Positions 49,496 through 63,330 are shown, counted from the first letter of the stretch. The stretch: 64,000 nucleotides of DNA from Fratercula arctica (GCA_947846985.1 CANTUZ010000001.1:184968455-185032454); one strand, 5' to 3'. The notes: generated by a model from the letters alone, not told the origin. Numbers and translations are program-made.

Positions 49496-51510
49496 AGGAG
49501 CTATATCCCCAGAGATTATACATGTGATGTAACCTGCTCAGTGAAGCAGAACTATTTTAGCTGAAATGACTCCAAAGTTTTGATGAGGAACATCCTCTTA
49601 CTCCTTTTTAAATGATTCAGAGTCCTTCTTGCAGAGATGCTATAGTTTGGGTGGGTTGTTAGGCCTTTTAAATTACTAAATTTTAAAACCATATTTATAA
49701 TGCAGACAGATATTTCCATACTTTTTCAATATGTGGGCATACTTTATTTCAAACATACTTAATCTATTTTTTTGGAATAAATTCTTAGGAATTTCTTACA
49801 TGCCTTTTCTCATATTCTACCATTTTCATTACAATGCTCCTTCTACATATCTAAATGGCATAATTTTGTATAAATGTAGAGCCACAGGCTGTGAAACAAT
49901 GTAATAGTATTTCCTTCTTTTTTTTCAATGCAGACATGAGTAACTAGCAATAACAGGCATCCATTTTTCAGAAATATAAAAAAAATAGAATCAATCCATC
50001 AACATGAAAAAAAGATTGAAATTACCTTCCTCCTTCCAAAAAAAAAGTATGAAACTGATGATCCAGAAAATCTTTCCTCCTGTGCTGCTAATTATTTCAA
50101 AATTTCATTTCTTTGGGCCATGGTTTTGTTCTATACCTTCAGCCCTTCCTTCTTAACATTTCACTCTGTCTTCAAGCTTGAAATTTCATTTTGATCAAGG
50201 ATAATCCTCTTACAAGTAAAATAATGTCCCAGACTGACGCCTAAACACGGAGTTTCACCACCATGATGAAACAGTGCATGAAATTTAAGAACTTGGAAAA
50301 CCACAGACTACTTTACAATATCAAAATATTTCCAAAGTGGTCCAGAGGAAAAACTAAGCCCAAACAATACCTCTCTCAGAGGTTTAGATAGTCCACTGGA
50401 AATGCTGTAATTAATAACAGTAATATGGACAAGTGGAAAGAATAGGTAGAAAAAGAAAAAAAAAAAAAAGGATGCAAACAAGAACTAAAAATGGAGACAG
50501 AATCCACCTTCAGGAAAATTGCTGGAAATATACATGGAAAATGTAGCAGAAATCAAGACATTCACAAAGGAGAAAGCTGATAATAAGTAGAGCTTATAAA
50601 TGGATATGAGATAATACAATTGGCTAGTGGGAATAAGGAACGCATTAGAAAATAAATTTGCTGGTAAGCTAAGATACAGATATATTAAGTTCTAATATTA
50701 AGCGATCGATTAATAATCAAGTATATACATAGGAATACAATGAAAGTTATATTCAAATCACAAGCTTTCCTAGCTTGGTATCCTGTCTCTGACAAAGTTC
50801 AACATAAGATGTCTAGTGAAAAACATAGGACCAGGGTGACTCTCCATAACACTTTCCCATAATACACCCTGCCATCTCCTCTAATTTCCAGGGACACTTC
50901 TTCACCCAGGGGAACTTTCATGTACCTTCATGTTTAACAGTCTTTCATAGACTCTTCTCTCATTAATTCATCTGAGCAGTTTTTAAATCTATGTAAGTGT
51001 TTAGCATTCAAAGCATCCTGCTAATGTGCCAATGAGTTCTAATGATGTTTTAACAACACGCTAGAGATGCGTATTTTTTTGCAGTCAGATGCCATTACAG
51101 AGGCTTTTATTTCTCAGTAAGTGCAGAGGGGTCAAAACATTTTTCCCTTTAACTAAAGAGTCAACTTTCTCAAATATTTGGTAAAACATGTTAGAATTCT
51201 AATGTAGCCAACATCCGAATAGGGATAGGTGGAGGAACCCTAATCTGTGAAAACGAAGTGCTATTAAGACCATTACAGAATGACCAGACTGTTGACCCTG
51301 GTTTGAAAACCACCAAGGTAACTCAAGGAAAGAAACCATCTCCCCAAACACTTTGCAATCTAAAGGTGATTATTACTGAAAGAGGTGTTAAGATTTATTC
51401 TGGGACAGAGAGGAAAAAGAATTTGGGTATTGTGTAAAATAGATTATGCGATGTTTTAAGCAGAATGAGGAAAAGCAGGAAGAAAGAATTAAGGTGGATT
51501 TGGTAGGATT
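49496..51510. other. AT-rich DNA between two CR1 copies, no gene seen
   Basis: About 2 kb, AT-rich, with an A-run at about 50456-50469. No gene features. Confidence 0.5.
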
Positions 51511-52166
51511 TGATGGCTGAAAAATTGGACATGAACTGGCAATGTGTTCTCACAGCCCTGAAAGCCAGCCATATCCTGGGCTGCATCAAAAGAAACATGG
51601 CCAGTAGGCCAAGGGAGGTTATTCTGCCCCTCCACCATGGTCAGACCCCACCTGAAGTACTGCATCCTGCTCTGGAGACCTTGGCACAGGAAAGACATGG
51701 ACCTGTTGGAGCGGGTCCAGAGGAGTTCCACAAAAATGATCTAAGGGATGAAATACCTCTCCTATGAGGACAGGCTGAGAGAGTTGGGGTTGTTCAGGCT
51801 GGAGAAGAGAAGAGAAGGCTCTGGGGAGACCTTCAGTACTTAAAGAGGACCTACAGGAAAGATGGGGATAAACTTTTTAGTAGGGCCTGTTGCGATAGCA
51901 CAAGGGGTAATGGTTTTAAACTAAAAGAAGGCAGATTTAGACTAGACAGAAGGAAGAATTTTTTTTACAATGAGAGTGGTAAAAGACTGGAAGAGGTTGC
52001 CCAGAGAGCTGGTAGATGCCCCATGCCTGGAAACATTCAAGGTCAGGTTGGACGGTGCTGGTTTTGAGCAACCTGGCCTAGTTGAAGATGTCCCTGCTCA
52101 TTGCAGGGGGGTTGGACTTGATGACCTTTAAAAGTCCCATCCAACCCAAACTATTCTAGGATTCTT
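51511..52166 (+). mobile_element. CR1 LINE, 5'-truncated, comparatively well preserved
   Basis: About 655 bases covering the C-terminal part of the CR1 reverse transcriptase and the 3' UTR. The start matches the CR1 region encoding a short peptide like KLDMNWQCVLTALKASHILG, then GCIKRNMASRPREVILPL. Next come GTCCAGAGGAGTTCCACAAA, TATGAGGACAGGCTGAGAGA and AGGAAGAATTTTTTTTACAA. The 3' end is GGGGGGTTGGACTTGATGAC then CCATCCAACCCAAACTATTC, TAGGATTC. The reading frame is broken after the leucine-rich segment, so the copy is dead. It is closer to consensus than the copy at 48.6 kb and so is probably younger. Confidence 0.95.
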
Positions 52167-55100
52167 TCTTTTTTTAATATTGTGAAAGCTTGAGACTTTG
52201 ATATTATAGTCAAAATAATATCTCTAAAAAGTACTGACTAAATGCTTCACATTACTCTAGGAAGTATTAAAGCTCTTAAAGATGTTTCATAGTTCTTTAT
52301 TTAAACACAGTAAGGCAAAATATTTAGTAATTTCTAATATTTTATTCTATTTACTTCACCTTTATAGAGATTTCACACTTCAATTGATTTGGAGTTACAG
52401 GTAAAAAAATCTTCTGCGGTTAAGATGGTCAGTTTTCACTTTTAAAATATTTTCCTATTAAAACAGCCACTTTAATATGAACTTTATATATAAACTTTAA
52501 TAGCGTATAGTGCAATGAATGCACAAGTTTCCAACCCAGTCTACAACACTGTAAAATCAATTGTTCTCTGAATGACTGCTCACATCCACTCAGCATGAAT
52601 TACTGCTTTATAAAGTACATGGATATTTTTCCCTTGTGCGCAACACAATATACTGTATCTAGTTAGAAAAAGAAGAGAAAGATTCATATTTTCTACTGCT
52701 TATTCAAATTTTGTGTAATAGAAAACTTATTTTTCTAATTGTCTCAAGATGTTATACCAAACAGTTCCCCCAAACAATTTTTATGAGCTACTAGTTAGCT
52801 CATACACCCTTGCTTTCTTCCTTTTACTTAAAAACAAAGGATTCCCAGTAGTTTCATAGCAGAATGAGTCATTCATAATCTTTAGCCTACTTACTTGCAT
52901 GTGTCCTGTAGCATACATTATTGTTACTTATAATAACCAGCAACTACTACAAACAGCAGAAATTACAAGGTTGATTCCCACCTTAAAAACAACAAAACCA
53001 ACAAAAATCAGCATTTAGATTACCGTCATACTGTTTATTCATGTAAGGACATGTTCACAATTTTCTAATCTTGCAGTCATTGAATTTAAGACTAGATACT
53101 AGAAAAAAGTTTAGCACATACTTAGACATGTAAGTGCCTATAAACTCAGCCCAGAGTGCTGTGGTGGTTGCATCATTTGCTCTATCAACTTCTGTATCTG
53201 AGTAGAAATCAAGCACCACTATATTCAATATGAAATATTCAAGCATTCAAAAGATTCCAAGTTCAAAATGCACATGCAGTGTTATCAATGGAAAACCTTT
53301 CTAAGTAAATTTCTCATTCCTAAAAATCAGGAAATGCTCTATTTCACACACACACACAAAAATTATTTACTTTATATAAAAGCTTCTTATGAACTGTATG
53401 CAACTTGGAAAAGCATGGGTAATACGCCATTACCTATTCCACGTGTTGTTAGATTTAACATGAACATTGAAGAAATCACAGCTCTTATATTTACAGTCAG
53501 TTAAGCTACCATGAAACACCTACTTTTTTCCTAGATATCAGTATCGTAGTGTAACATAAAAATTCTGTATAAGCAAAGGACAAAAAGCAGTAAAGAAAAA
53601 AATGTCCATATTAGAAACTAATTAACTGTAATTACATTAGAGAATGGAGTTTCTTTTCTAGATTAGAGAGTTTGAAAAGGTTAGTAACACGGCTAACAAC
53701 CATAATTATAAAATTAACTGCCTTAATTGCTAGTCTAAAATTGCATGCTCCAAAAAAGCCTTACCTTCAATAGCACCTAAATGGATGCCACAAAAATTGA
53801 ACTAGCCATTGAGAACTATTTCACTGAAATTTAACCCCAGAAAGGTATGAATTCAGTGGTATCACTTTAGCTATCAATATGCAAGCTAAACAACACAGGC
53901 ACATTAAAAAATGAAATCCACAAAAGAAGCAATTTCATGAAACTTTTTCAGGCTTAGAATTAAAATTAACTTAAGTCAGAGTCAGATCTTATTTTGGAGA
54001 GAGTGAGGTTCAAACCCAGCGGAGTTTTATAAATCTCCCTAAATCTTTGCTCTGATGTTCTGATATAGTGACACGCAATGGCTGCATAACATAGCAGAGG
54101 TTTAGGAGAACAGTATTGCAAAAAAACCCAGTGTCTATTATTATCAAGAAGACACAAAAAGATGACATTTGTTTGTTCTTGGGGATGGGTCTCAATTATC
54201 CCTCTGCATCTTTAGCATGTGTTTCATTTATTTATATTCACAGAATGACTGCTTTATTGCAGAATAACTATACAGACACTACTCTCATCATGAAACCAGA
54301 TTACTCCCTTCTGTGTAACAAGGAAAATTAATGGGAATTTCCTGCTAATCAAGAGTTTTCCTTTTATTTTAAATTACTTTGTTAAAGAAAATAATTCAAC
54401 ACTTGCTAAGGACTTTCTATTAATAAATAGCACATTTATTACACAGCAGATGTGCTGAGAAAACACCCCCATATTTACCACCTAGTACACATTTAATTTA
54501 TTCTTGCTTTCCTCTGATGATTGGCATTTATGACATAACAAATGTATTTTTATTAATTCTCTCTATGTATGTTTAAGTACACATTAGACTCAGATGCAGC
54601 TTCAATTCAACAAAGGAGCTATGTAGGCATAACATGTCTGCTAAAGCCCCCTTTACTTTACAGTTGCCAGTATATCTGTACTTGATGCAATTAGTCCTGG
54701 AAAAGAAGGTAGGAAGAATAAGCAAATAAAGACGGTATTCTATATCCAACCAATTCTCCTCAGCACCAGTGATGCGCTGCGTTCCAGAAGTATACATACT
54801 GTGAAAAGAAAGACAAATTTAATCTCTACGGTGTTCATACTTTTGTGGCTTTTGAATTTCTTAAAGGTATCTTTGCGCTTGAGTTTCCAGAAGCAGCAAT
54901 CAGCACGATTCTTGTACCTTCCTTGTACCAATCATTATTTTTTACACTTCTCCAGAGAACATTTTTATTCATCTACTGACCAAATGACATAATTGCAGTT
55001 TTTAAACCCTCTCTTCTCAAGAAAATCTCTCCCTGTATTCATCGTTTTACCTGACTGTATGGTAATAGTAAATTTAATGAAGTCACTTAGGAACTCTTAG

Positions 55101-57230
55101 GGTAACTCAGCTTGCTACTTCTTCTGTTCATCTGTTACTAATGAATTTTACATTCCATTAGACTGCCTATTCACCTTGGCTGTTTTTCTGGAGTTCCTCA
55201 GTCTTCCATGGTACTACCTCATTCAAATAATTGATATTACATACAAAATTTGTCTCTTCTTCAATAGCACCATTCCTAAACAGCCCACATATTAGAACAA
55301 GATATTTATTTACTAAATTTTCCTACTAAAAAAGGACCGCTCAACCTTACTCCATCATTTATCTGATCTCACCCGTCTCATCTTAAAATTACTGCCACAG
55401 TATCTGAGTACCATCTGTACAAAATCAAGAGCAATAAGGTAATTTTAATGGAAGTTACTTGGGAATACTTGTCTTGGGCCTAAACCACAACAATACTTGA
55501 GGTCTCACTTAATTTTGAGAAAGTCTTACTATAGGGATGAGTCTGTAATTTTTCTCAAATAACGTCAAAATTTAGATCTAGTCTGTCTCTTCTGGAAGAT
55601 TAAAATATGCATTATTCCATTTTTCTTCATTTGTAGTAACCTTATAATCTTCAAATTCATGCTGGACTGCTAGCTGCATCTAGCAAAAGGCCAAATCTTG
55701 GTTTTCTGCTCCAGCTACAACTATAGTTATTCAAAGAACCTATTTTTTTAACAAGGAAGAAAAGGGTTTTAGAGTATCAAAAGAAGGGAAGTTTTTGACA
55801 AAGAAACAAGGAATTATGACAGAAACTATTTGGCAACAGTAAGTAACATGAAATTAGTACTCTGATCATAAACTAAAGCCATCACTATTGTTCTATTCTG
55901 TCACTACTCTACACAGCAATTTATAACACAAAATAAGATGCAGTATGTCATATACCAGTGTCATGATTAGAGCAATAAATTTTACAACTGCAAATGATGT
56001 CTACATCTCTTTTATTGTATAGAACAGCTAAATGAGAAAAAGCATCTGATGAAGGAAATAAATCATGTGTGAAATTCTTGTGAGAAAACAATCATCTACT
56101 TCGTTTCATAATATATGTTATTACTAAGCAGCCTAACCAATTACAGAAGCAAAAGGTGACCCCAGTTTACAGCTGTCACATTTTGATTAAGGTAAAATAT
56201 GAGAAAAATACTTTCTATGTGCTATTAAAACTCAACTGTAGTAGATATTTTCTAGCTTAATTTCCTGCAAACTTTTCTTGAATCAACCATTTTTATTATG
56301 GGCTTTTATATGGTTAAATTAACCCCAATATAAATATTTTAATTCAAGCACTAAAATGGATGTTACCTCAGTGGAGAAAAACATGATTTTTTTCTTTTGA
56401 TCTAAATTTACTGGAAATAAATCGCGGAATAATTTTGATCAGTAGGCACCTGTGGAGATCATCTCACTTAAATTGTTGCTAACTTCATGGTTTGATCAGG
56501 CTGCTCATGACCTTCCTTAGACAAACTGTGAAAAAATTTATGCATTTATTGTATCACATGTCTTCTTTGAAACTTTTATTCTGATTTTTACATTCTTCAG
56601 GCTAGAAAGACCATAGGACTTTCCTGTATCATACGAGAACACAACTCACTTTCTTTATACATATATTGTTCTGAAGGAAGCGATTGTAGATACAACTAAA
56701 CTGTTAATTACACTGATTTCTTTTTCTGTGCATGGGAAAAAGAGCACCCTCCTGTTTGAAAGTACCAGAAAATTCAGAATTCAGCTTACATTTTTCCAAA
56801 ATGCATTGCTAGTTGCCCATTTTTATAGAAAGCAAAAGGAAGAATTCTTCTCTGTGATGCTGAGATTATAAAAATATTACACAACATTGTCTAGCTTTAA
56901 AAAAAAAAAAAACTAAAAAAAAACCCAACAACAAAACAAAAAACCAGCTGAGGATTCATTTATTTAGGTCACCAAGTGGTGAAAACTAAATAGCGATGTG
57001 GCTATTTTTATAACAAATTTCACAATATCTCAGGGAAAGTTTTCTCTCCAAAAAGCTATTTTAGCTGAATAGATTCAGGTCCAGCTCCAGTAGGGGTATT
57101 TTTGTTACTGAATTAGGTAACCCTTCTCAGTTAGTAGTAATTAAAACACTAAAGCCAACATAATGTTTATGTGCTCCACTTCCGCTTCATGAGTGAAGAC
57201 AAGCCAGTAGTATCAAAGATGGAAATGTTC
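52167..57230. other. AT-rich non-coding DNA, no gene seen
   Basis: About 5 kb. Contains a short (CA)n at about 53347-53358 and an A-rich tract at 56899-56946. ORFs of up to about 78 codons show no domain features. Confidence 0.5.
56899..56946. repeat. A-rich low-complexity tract
   Basis: Long A-runs broken by CT, CCC and C. Low-complexity sequence with no recognisable retroposon body. Confidence 0.7.
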
Positions 57231-57245
57231 GGGGGGGGGGGTGGG
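57231..57245. repeat. G-run
   Basis: Eleven G followed by TGGG. Isolated in AT-rich DNA. Confidence 0.8.
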
Positions 57246-60200
57246 CAATAAAACAAGCTAAATCTCAGGCATAACTTACACATTTATAATGCCCAGGAAC
57301 CAAGAGTGTTGTGAATAACTCCTAAGAGACAAGACTTTCTCAAGCATAGTCGGTTGTCAGTCATCCATAGGGAAAAAACAAATAACCTGGATAATCTCTA
57401 ATGTAATCTGGATAATCTGTTGAGGTTCCCCAATTATTTGTTCTGGCTTCCTCACAAGGAAATGTAGGCATTGAAGAGGGCTGTGAACACAACCTGCAGC
57501 GCAGACACTGTAGGGTACATGAGGGACAGACATTTTGCCTTTTAACTCCATACCACGTGAAAGCAGCCCGTTTTCAGACCCGAGCAGAATTTTGAAGTAG
57601 TATGGACATGTTTTTTGCAGCACCGCATATAAGATAATACTGCCCTATAGTCCTGAGCTGTTTGTGCCCAGAATGAACTTGGTGATTATCTTACAGCAGT
57701 ACCAACAAAGCGACATTAAGTTACTGACATAATCTAGTCTAACCTCCTACAAATCACACAACTTCAGTCCCTGAGCTTGACCTACTGTCGAACTAGAGCA
57801 TATAGTTCAAACAGTTTAATTTTTTTAATTAAAAAAATTAAAATATGGAGAATCTTCCGTTGCAATGTTACAATGCAGAGTCAAAAGGCCACAATAAAAA
57901 AGGGGTTGCATTTTTAGTTTAACCGATTGATGCATATGATATAAAGAAAAAAATGACCTCCAAAGAATGTCTCCCAGTATCCGTAACTTGAAACCCAGCA
58001 AAACCTCTCATTGAATAAATTTTAAAAAATAAGACAGCATATCTTTTGAAGAGATCAAATTGAGATATGTATTTAGGAAGGAGACTTAGGAAAAAGACTA
58101 ACCAAAACTTAATTTAGATTTCAACTGTCTTGAAGTATTAACTCCCCATATATAAAGAATTGATTTGTGGTTTGATTTATATCTAAGACATCACCAAAGA
58201 CACAAAATAAATGTTGAAAGACATTTTTCCTTTTTTTAATTCAGTGGGTAAGCTCATAGAAAACCTTTATTAGATAGCATTTTTCTTGAAAGACTGACAA
58301 ACAGACTTGGCGGGGGGAAAGAAAAAACATTTAGACTTTAAGATAATAAAACAACCAAAGTTTACCTCCTTACCCTGATAGTAAGGACTTTTATATATAT
58401 ATGTCTAGAAAGCAAATGAAAGGAAAAGTAGGAAGGAGCTGTTTCTGTACAAAAAACATGCCGTTTCAGGATCCTGTCGGAGAAGATGCTTTCTTCTCTT
58501 CATTTTCCCTCTACCTGAACTGTTGGTCTTCCTCTTCAGCATTCTACACTCACTTAGCTGTAAGTCTAAATTCCCTACGGGTCCATTAAGTATGTTGCTA
58601 GGCAAACAGTCCAGTAGCAACTGTAAAACAGGAGGTTTGGATGGGAGCCAGTTTTATAGGTCACTACACTGTAAACCTTCACATCATTAGAGAAGAAACT
58701 AGTCTTGCTAACTGCAACTATTACAATTGGTATTCTTTTCATTTCTCTGAAAGGATTGAGAGCCATTCATACTACGCTACGTTTTCATTAATGGGTATTT
58801 CTAAATCAAAGGCATCAATAAGTATAGTATTTTTCCATATAATAGAAGGTTATAATTCTCTACTCATTGGAAGTTTTAATACTATCTATCAAGTGTTTAG
58901 AAATAATACAGTCATAGCCATGTTAAACAAGTACAACTACCATGCAAGGGACTTCTAGCTTACTAACTTGAAAAGCACATACAACATAACAGAGGATTTA
59001 ACCCTATATAAGCAGCACGTATTGTGTTTTCTTTCTTTTCTTCATTTTAATGACAATAAATCAAAGCAGACCTATTCACATAAAATTAGCCAGCTACCAC
59101 ATTATCAGATTCAGGAATGTGCCAAACAATACAGACTGAAGTACTGTTTCTTTGCTGTAAAGTATCATTATCTTGAAACTGAGCATAGAAACTCTTCACA
59201 GTGATCCTTATATTAATTCAAACACAGAACACTATCTGAGAATAGCAAACTGCAGAGTCCTGCTGATGTGACCACAATGCATTACCACGTGGAAGAACTG
59301 CTGCTCCGATTAGTAAATTCATAAATAAATAAATACGGTCCCAGAAACGAGAAGATTTCAGTATTATTGTTCTTCCGGGCTGGAAATGCAGCAGTGAAAG
59401 AAAGCAGCATGCAAAATTGAAAAATCAAGGCAGATCCACAAGAAAAATCTATGGCTTGGACATGTACATGTTATGGTTTCTTCAGTTACTACTGGAGCAC
59501 TTCTGAGCTGAAGAAGCAATGTGAAGCAGAGCAAAAGAAAAACATTTCCTCTGTGAAGTTTATATATTTAAAGGAAAATATATGTGTTGAAATATATATC
59601 ATTGTAACTGTATCATCACAAGAGAAATGTCATTCAGAAAGCAAAGCACTCATGGCATCAACCAGTTCTCCGAGTTTCTCTGTCCTTGTCTGTTCTTTAT
59701 CAGTAACATTTTAAATTTTATGGTAGTAAAAGTGCACCAGTAATCTCCAAAGAAAAAGAAAAATGGTTTTGGATATAAGAAATGGAAATGCATAAGCTGA
59801 AAGATCACCACTGTCAAAGGCACAGAGATTTAAGCAATGACAGTAATTCCAGGGATTTCTCATCAGTATGGAGTGCAGGGAAAATAGTGGCAACATTTTT
59901 CCCAATTAAGCCCTAGATAATCTCCTGTACCCCCTAATTTGTTGGTTGTATGCTTTTTTTTCAGTCTTAACACGATACTCTGTATACATTCACTTCTCCA
60001 GAAGTGCAAAAAAATTTCAAGCAAAGACATTGATTTTTATAGCATTACTATAATCTTGAAAGAAGGTTTAGAATTTTTCTACTTATCCTGTCAGTTCTTG
60101 AGGAAAAATATCATCAGACAAAGCTATCAGAATTATTTAAAATCTCTGACGCATATATGTTTGGGCTTGAACAGGCAAGGTGGAAACTTATGCTTTTAGT

Positions 60201-60580
60201 TTTACAAACAACAACTTCCTTGTGTTATTTGGGCTTTTTTTGAAGCAAGATTAGCAGAAGTAACTCACAATCTCTCACTGATTCTCCTCAAGCAAATTCT
60301 TAAATCCGTCTAATCTACGTACATAAACAAAGGTGCCAGAAGGGCTCTTTAAAGAACCTCCTTTCACAAAACCCTGAGAGCTTAAAAAAGCCTGCTGGTA
60401 CTAACATGTTTTTCAACTGCTCTTAAAAATTTGGCACTATAATTTGTATTCACGGGACAAAGATCAGGTACCAGAATCTAGTAAACCCGATGTTGACATA
60501 AGGCTCAGAACTACTGGCAAATTGTTAAACTGAAGGACAAAGGCTGATACCTGACATTTGCTAGGTTTATGGGAATTCTG
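57246..60580. other. AT-rich non-coding DNA, no gene seen
   Basis: About 3.3 kb containing a perfect 28-bp AT palindrome (listed separately). ORFs up to 105 codons (58641-58958) have no supporting features. Confidence 0.5.
57815..57842. repeat. Perfect 28-bp AT-only palindrome
   Basis: TTTAATTTTTTTAA followed by TTAAAAAAATTAAA is its own reverse complement with no spacer (centre between 57828 and 57829). It can extrude as a cruciform. Confidence 0.9.
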
Positions 60581-60584
60581 TTAA

Positions 60585-60975
60585 GAAACTCGATCTACAT
60601 GCTGTGATGAGAAAGCAACACGGCAATTGTCTCTTAATGTCCACTTAAGAAACAGAACCATCAGACTGTTAGTGGTGCATTGCTTTTTCCATAGACAAAT
60701 GTCTGGGCCTTGAGGGCAGACAGAGGCCTTAATGTCCCTGTTTGCCTCCCCATGGATGGACTTTGGACTCTCACTGTGGCCTGTCTCCAGCCCTGTCTCT
60801 GGTGCCATCAGCTTTTGCTGCTGATGGGACTCCTCTGATGGCCCCTGGCCCTGGCTCATCACTTGTTGTGTGGGGAACTGTCGATAGACCCCGATACCAG
60901 ATCCTGGCTCTGCTCCCATGTTTGCGCCCCTCGGTGAGGGCAGAGGGCCGACAAAAGCAAACAAAAAAAAGTCAT
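60585..60975. other. GC-rich island of unknown origin with an A-rich right end
   Basis: About 390 bases, clearly GC-richer than the surroundings; the most GC-rich part is about 60700-60950. On the + strand it ends in CAAAAGCAAACAAAAAAAAG, like a retroposed tail. A 127-codon ORF lies on the minus strand (60581-60964) and an 86-codon ORF on the plus strand. Neither peptide resembles a family I know, and the minus-strand one is rich in G, P, S and Q. Options are a retroposed RNA or processed pseudogene fragment, a piece of an LTR or other unrecognised repeat, or an eroded CpG regulatory element. No clear target-site duplication was found around it. Confidence 0.35.
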
Positions 60976-62600
60976 AAACATGAATTCATGAACAGAAGTT
61001 AGAAGTTGTAATGAGGCAGTCCATTTTGTCAGAACTTGAATAGCCCAAGAAATCTGTGAAGTATGTCTTCATTGAAAGTCATACCAACAACGAAGGAATT
61101 AAACAACTCATTTCTGCAGAGATGCAGTCTACTTTTTTGGTACGCTCTTAATACGCATAGACAAAACCCATATCATGAAGTGACATGGGTTTTTTTTTTT
61201 GCAAGTGATTTTCTGCTGTCAGTGCATCACAGAGGTGCCTAAAGTAGTTCTAAATGGGCTACTCGGTTGCTGAGATAGCATAGTCATGTTAGCACAGACA
61301 CTGCATAATGTACTCAGACCATTAGTTGTAATACATTTTTGAAGATAGTGGTATATTTAGGAATTACTTTTGATAAGCTATATCAACCTAAAGAATCTCA
61401 GTTGTCTCAAAAAGGCAATCCCATTTTGGAACACAACAGGACAGGATAATTTGAACTTGTATAAAGAAATAACAATATCTTCTCTAGACAAAAAGGATAA
61501 TAAGTAATACATATTTTAATAAAGCATAATAGATAAGACCCTTTACATGCTACAAGAGTAAATGGAGTACACTGCTACTGTCTAGCATATGCTGCCTAAA
61601 TCAATAAAATTTAGAGGAAAAACAGGTTTCTAACAACAAACACACACACTCACCTAAATCAATATCAGAAATAACAGATTTACCATGCACTTCATATTCC
61701 TAAAATGGTCTTTATGAAAGTTTAGAATTAAAATCAAACCACAACCTAGCATTTTCGAAAAAAATTTAGATAATGCATGGGAAGACTGAGACGCATTAAA
61801 ACTAAAATAAGGCACTCAAAATGTTCAAACCAAACACAATAGTTCATACTACACAATTATATCAATGGCCCTAACATTTTTTAAAAATCCGTAAAGATGC
61901 TACAAAGAAATGTAATAGAAATTTATAGAAAAAACATTCCTATACCATACACACTTTTGCTGAAAGTTAAGAATTACATTAGCATTATGTTTCATGTTCT
62001 AAAGAATATGTCTCCTGTATATTTCCTCCATCAATCACAATGAAATTAAGAAAAAACACAAATTTGTTTACCGTGTCTGCCCACCAAAGAAGTAAACTTC
62101 ACTACATACACACTACTCTGCTGATTAAACAGTTAAATTTTATCTTGCTTCTCTCCATAACAGGCCAAATTAAAATATTAATCTCACAAATGTTGGCCAT
62201 GTGGTAATATGAGGGGATAAGCCCATCACTAAGTGCTTTTACTTATAGATGCAGCTCTGAAAATCACAGATTAAGCCGAGTTAAAAGTTGGAGGCTGGTA
62301 GCCATGTTTTATAAGTTTCAAATCTCACCACAAATGAGATTCCAAAAAAAATATGTTTGCTACATGAAATGATAAAATCGACATACTAGACAGAAGCTAT
62401 TTTTAATCTGTAGTTGTATTCATTTTGGGACATATTTGGCGTTTTGTCTTATTTTCTTAAAAGACAATTTTTCTGCTTACCAATTTCCATGTTTAGTAAA
62501 ATGAAAACATAGCAAACGTATTTATTTGTAAAGCCTTGAGGTCATCTTGACTTTGCCAGCTGCAAGAGAAACTTAATCCAAGCAAAAACTGAAGTGCTTT
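60976..62600. other. AT-rich non-coding DNA, no gene seen
   Basis: About 1.6 kb without gene features; a T10 run lies at 61191-61200. Confidence 0.5.
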
Positions 62601-62639
62601 TAAATGTAAAATGTGCTTGCTTTCACATGAGCAAGCAGC

Positions 62640-63330
62640 CCGCAGGTAAAAAATGCCTGCCATGGACTCAAAAGATAATGGCGGGATTTCAAGCTCTCTT
62701 TTCAGAGTATTTGTAACTAAATTTGGTGATCAGAAGTCCACCAAATATCATAATGAACCATATCATAATATGTGATGGGCACAGATGTGAGATCTGACAA
62801 CAGGATGCCATTTTCCCGCCCACATTTTTTTTAAAATTAAAAGATGTAACCATTTCCTCTCACTGCTGATGTTATGTTGGATAATTCATATTTTGTGAAA
62901 ATGCAGAAAAAGGAGGGGGGAGGGGGAGAACGACGGGATAATGATATCGCATTGCCTAAAGAATGCTTTTGGCCTGAAAATATTAAGATATTTTACAAGA
63001 GTTGCCACCATCACCGTGAGCGTTGCTGGCTTGGACTGAGCATTTCTGAAACCGAAAGCTGTTACCATGCAGATTTTAGCCTATGTAAAATTAGACTGAG
63101 TGGCACCATCAGTGAGGAGACAATGTAGATAAAAGCCTACAAAACTTGTAACTTAATTGAGAATATCCAAAAGCACCTAATATTTCTAGCAAAAAAAAAG
63201 GAGGCAGAGGGGTAGCCGAGAGAATATACAGCCATCAGACGCTGACAGGCATTCCTGATTTTCTGCGCTCGAGACCTGAACATCACATGATATTGCATTT
63301 CCAGTCCTGCATCACTGAAATACTTCAGTC
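62640..63330. promoter_or_regulatory. Candidate conserved non-coding regulatory stretch with E2F-like sites
   Basis: Sequence complexity rises here compared with the flanks. TGGCGGGA (62679-62686) and TTTCCCGCC (62812-62820) are E2F-type motifs in opposite orientation, 126 bases apart. A G-rich segment GGAGGGGGGAGGGGGA follows at 62912-62927. The part at 63000-63120 is open in both strands (84 codons forward from 62874, 60 codons reverse), which can occur where selection keeps a sequence free of decay, or by chance. Regulatory role is inferred from motifs and composition only. Confidence 0.3.

Noticed and set aside
51510..51767. 85-codon plus-strand ORF as a host gene
   Set aside because: It is the remnant of the CR1 reverse-transcriptase frame, broken by a frameshift.
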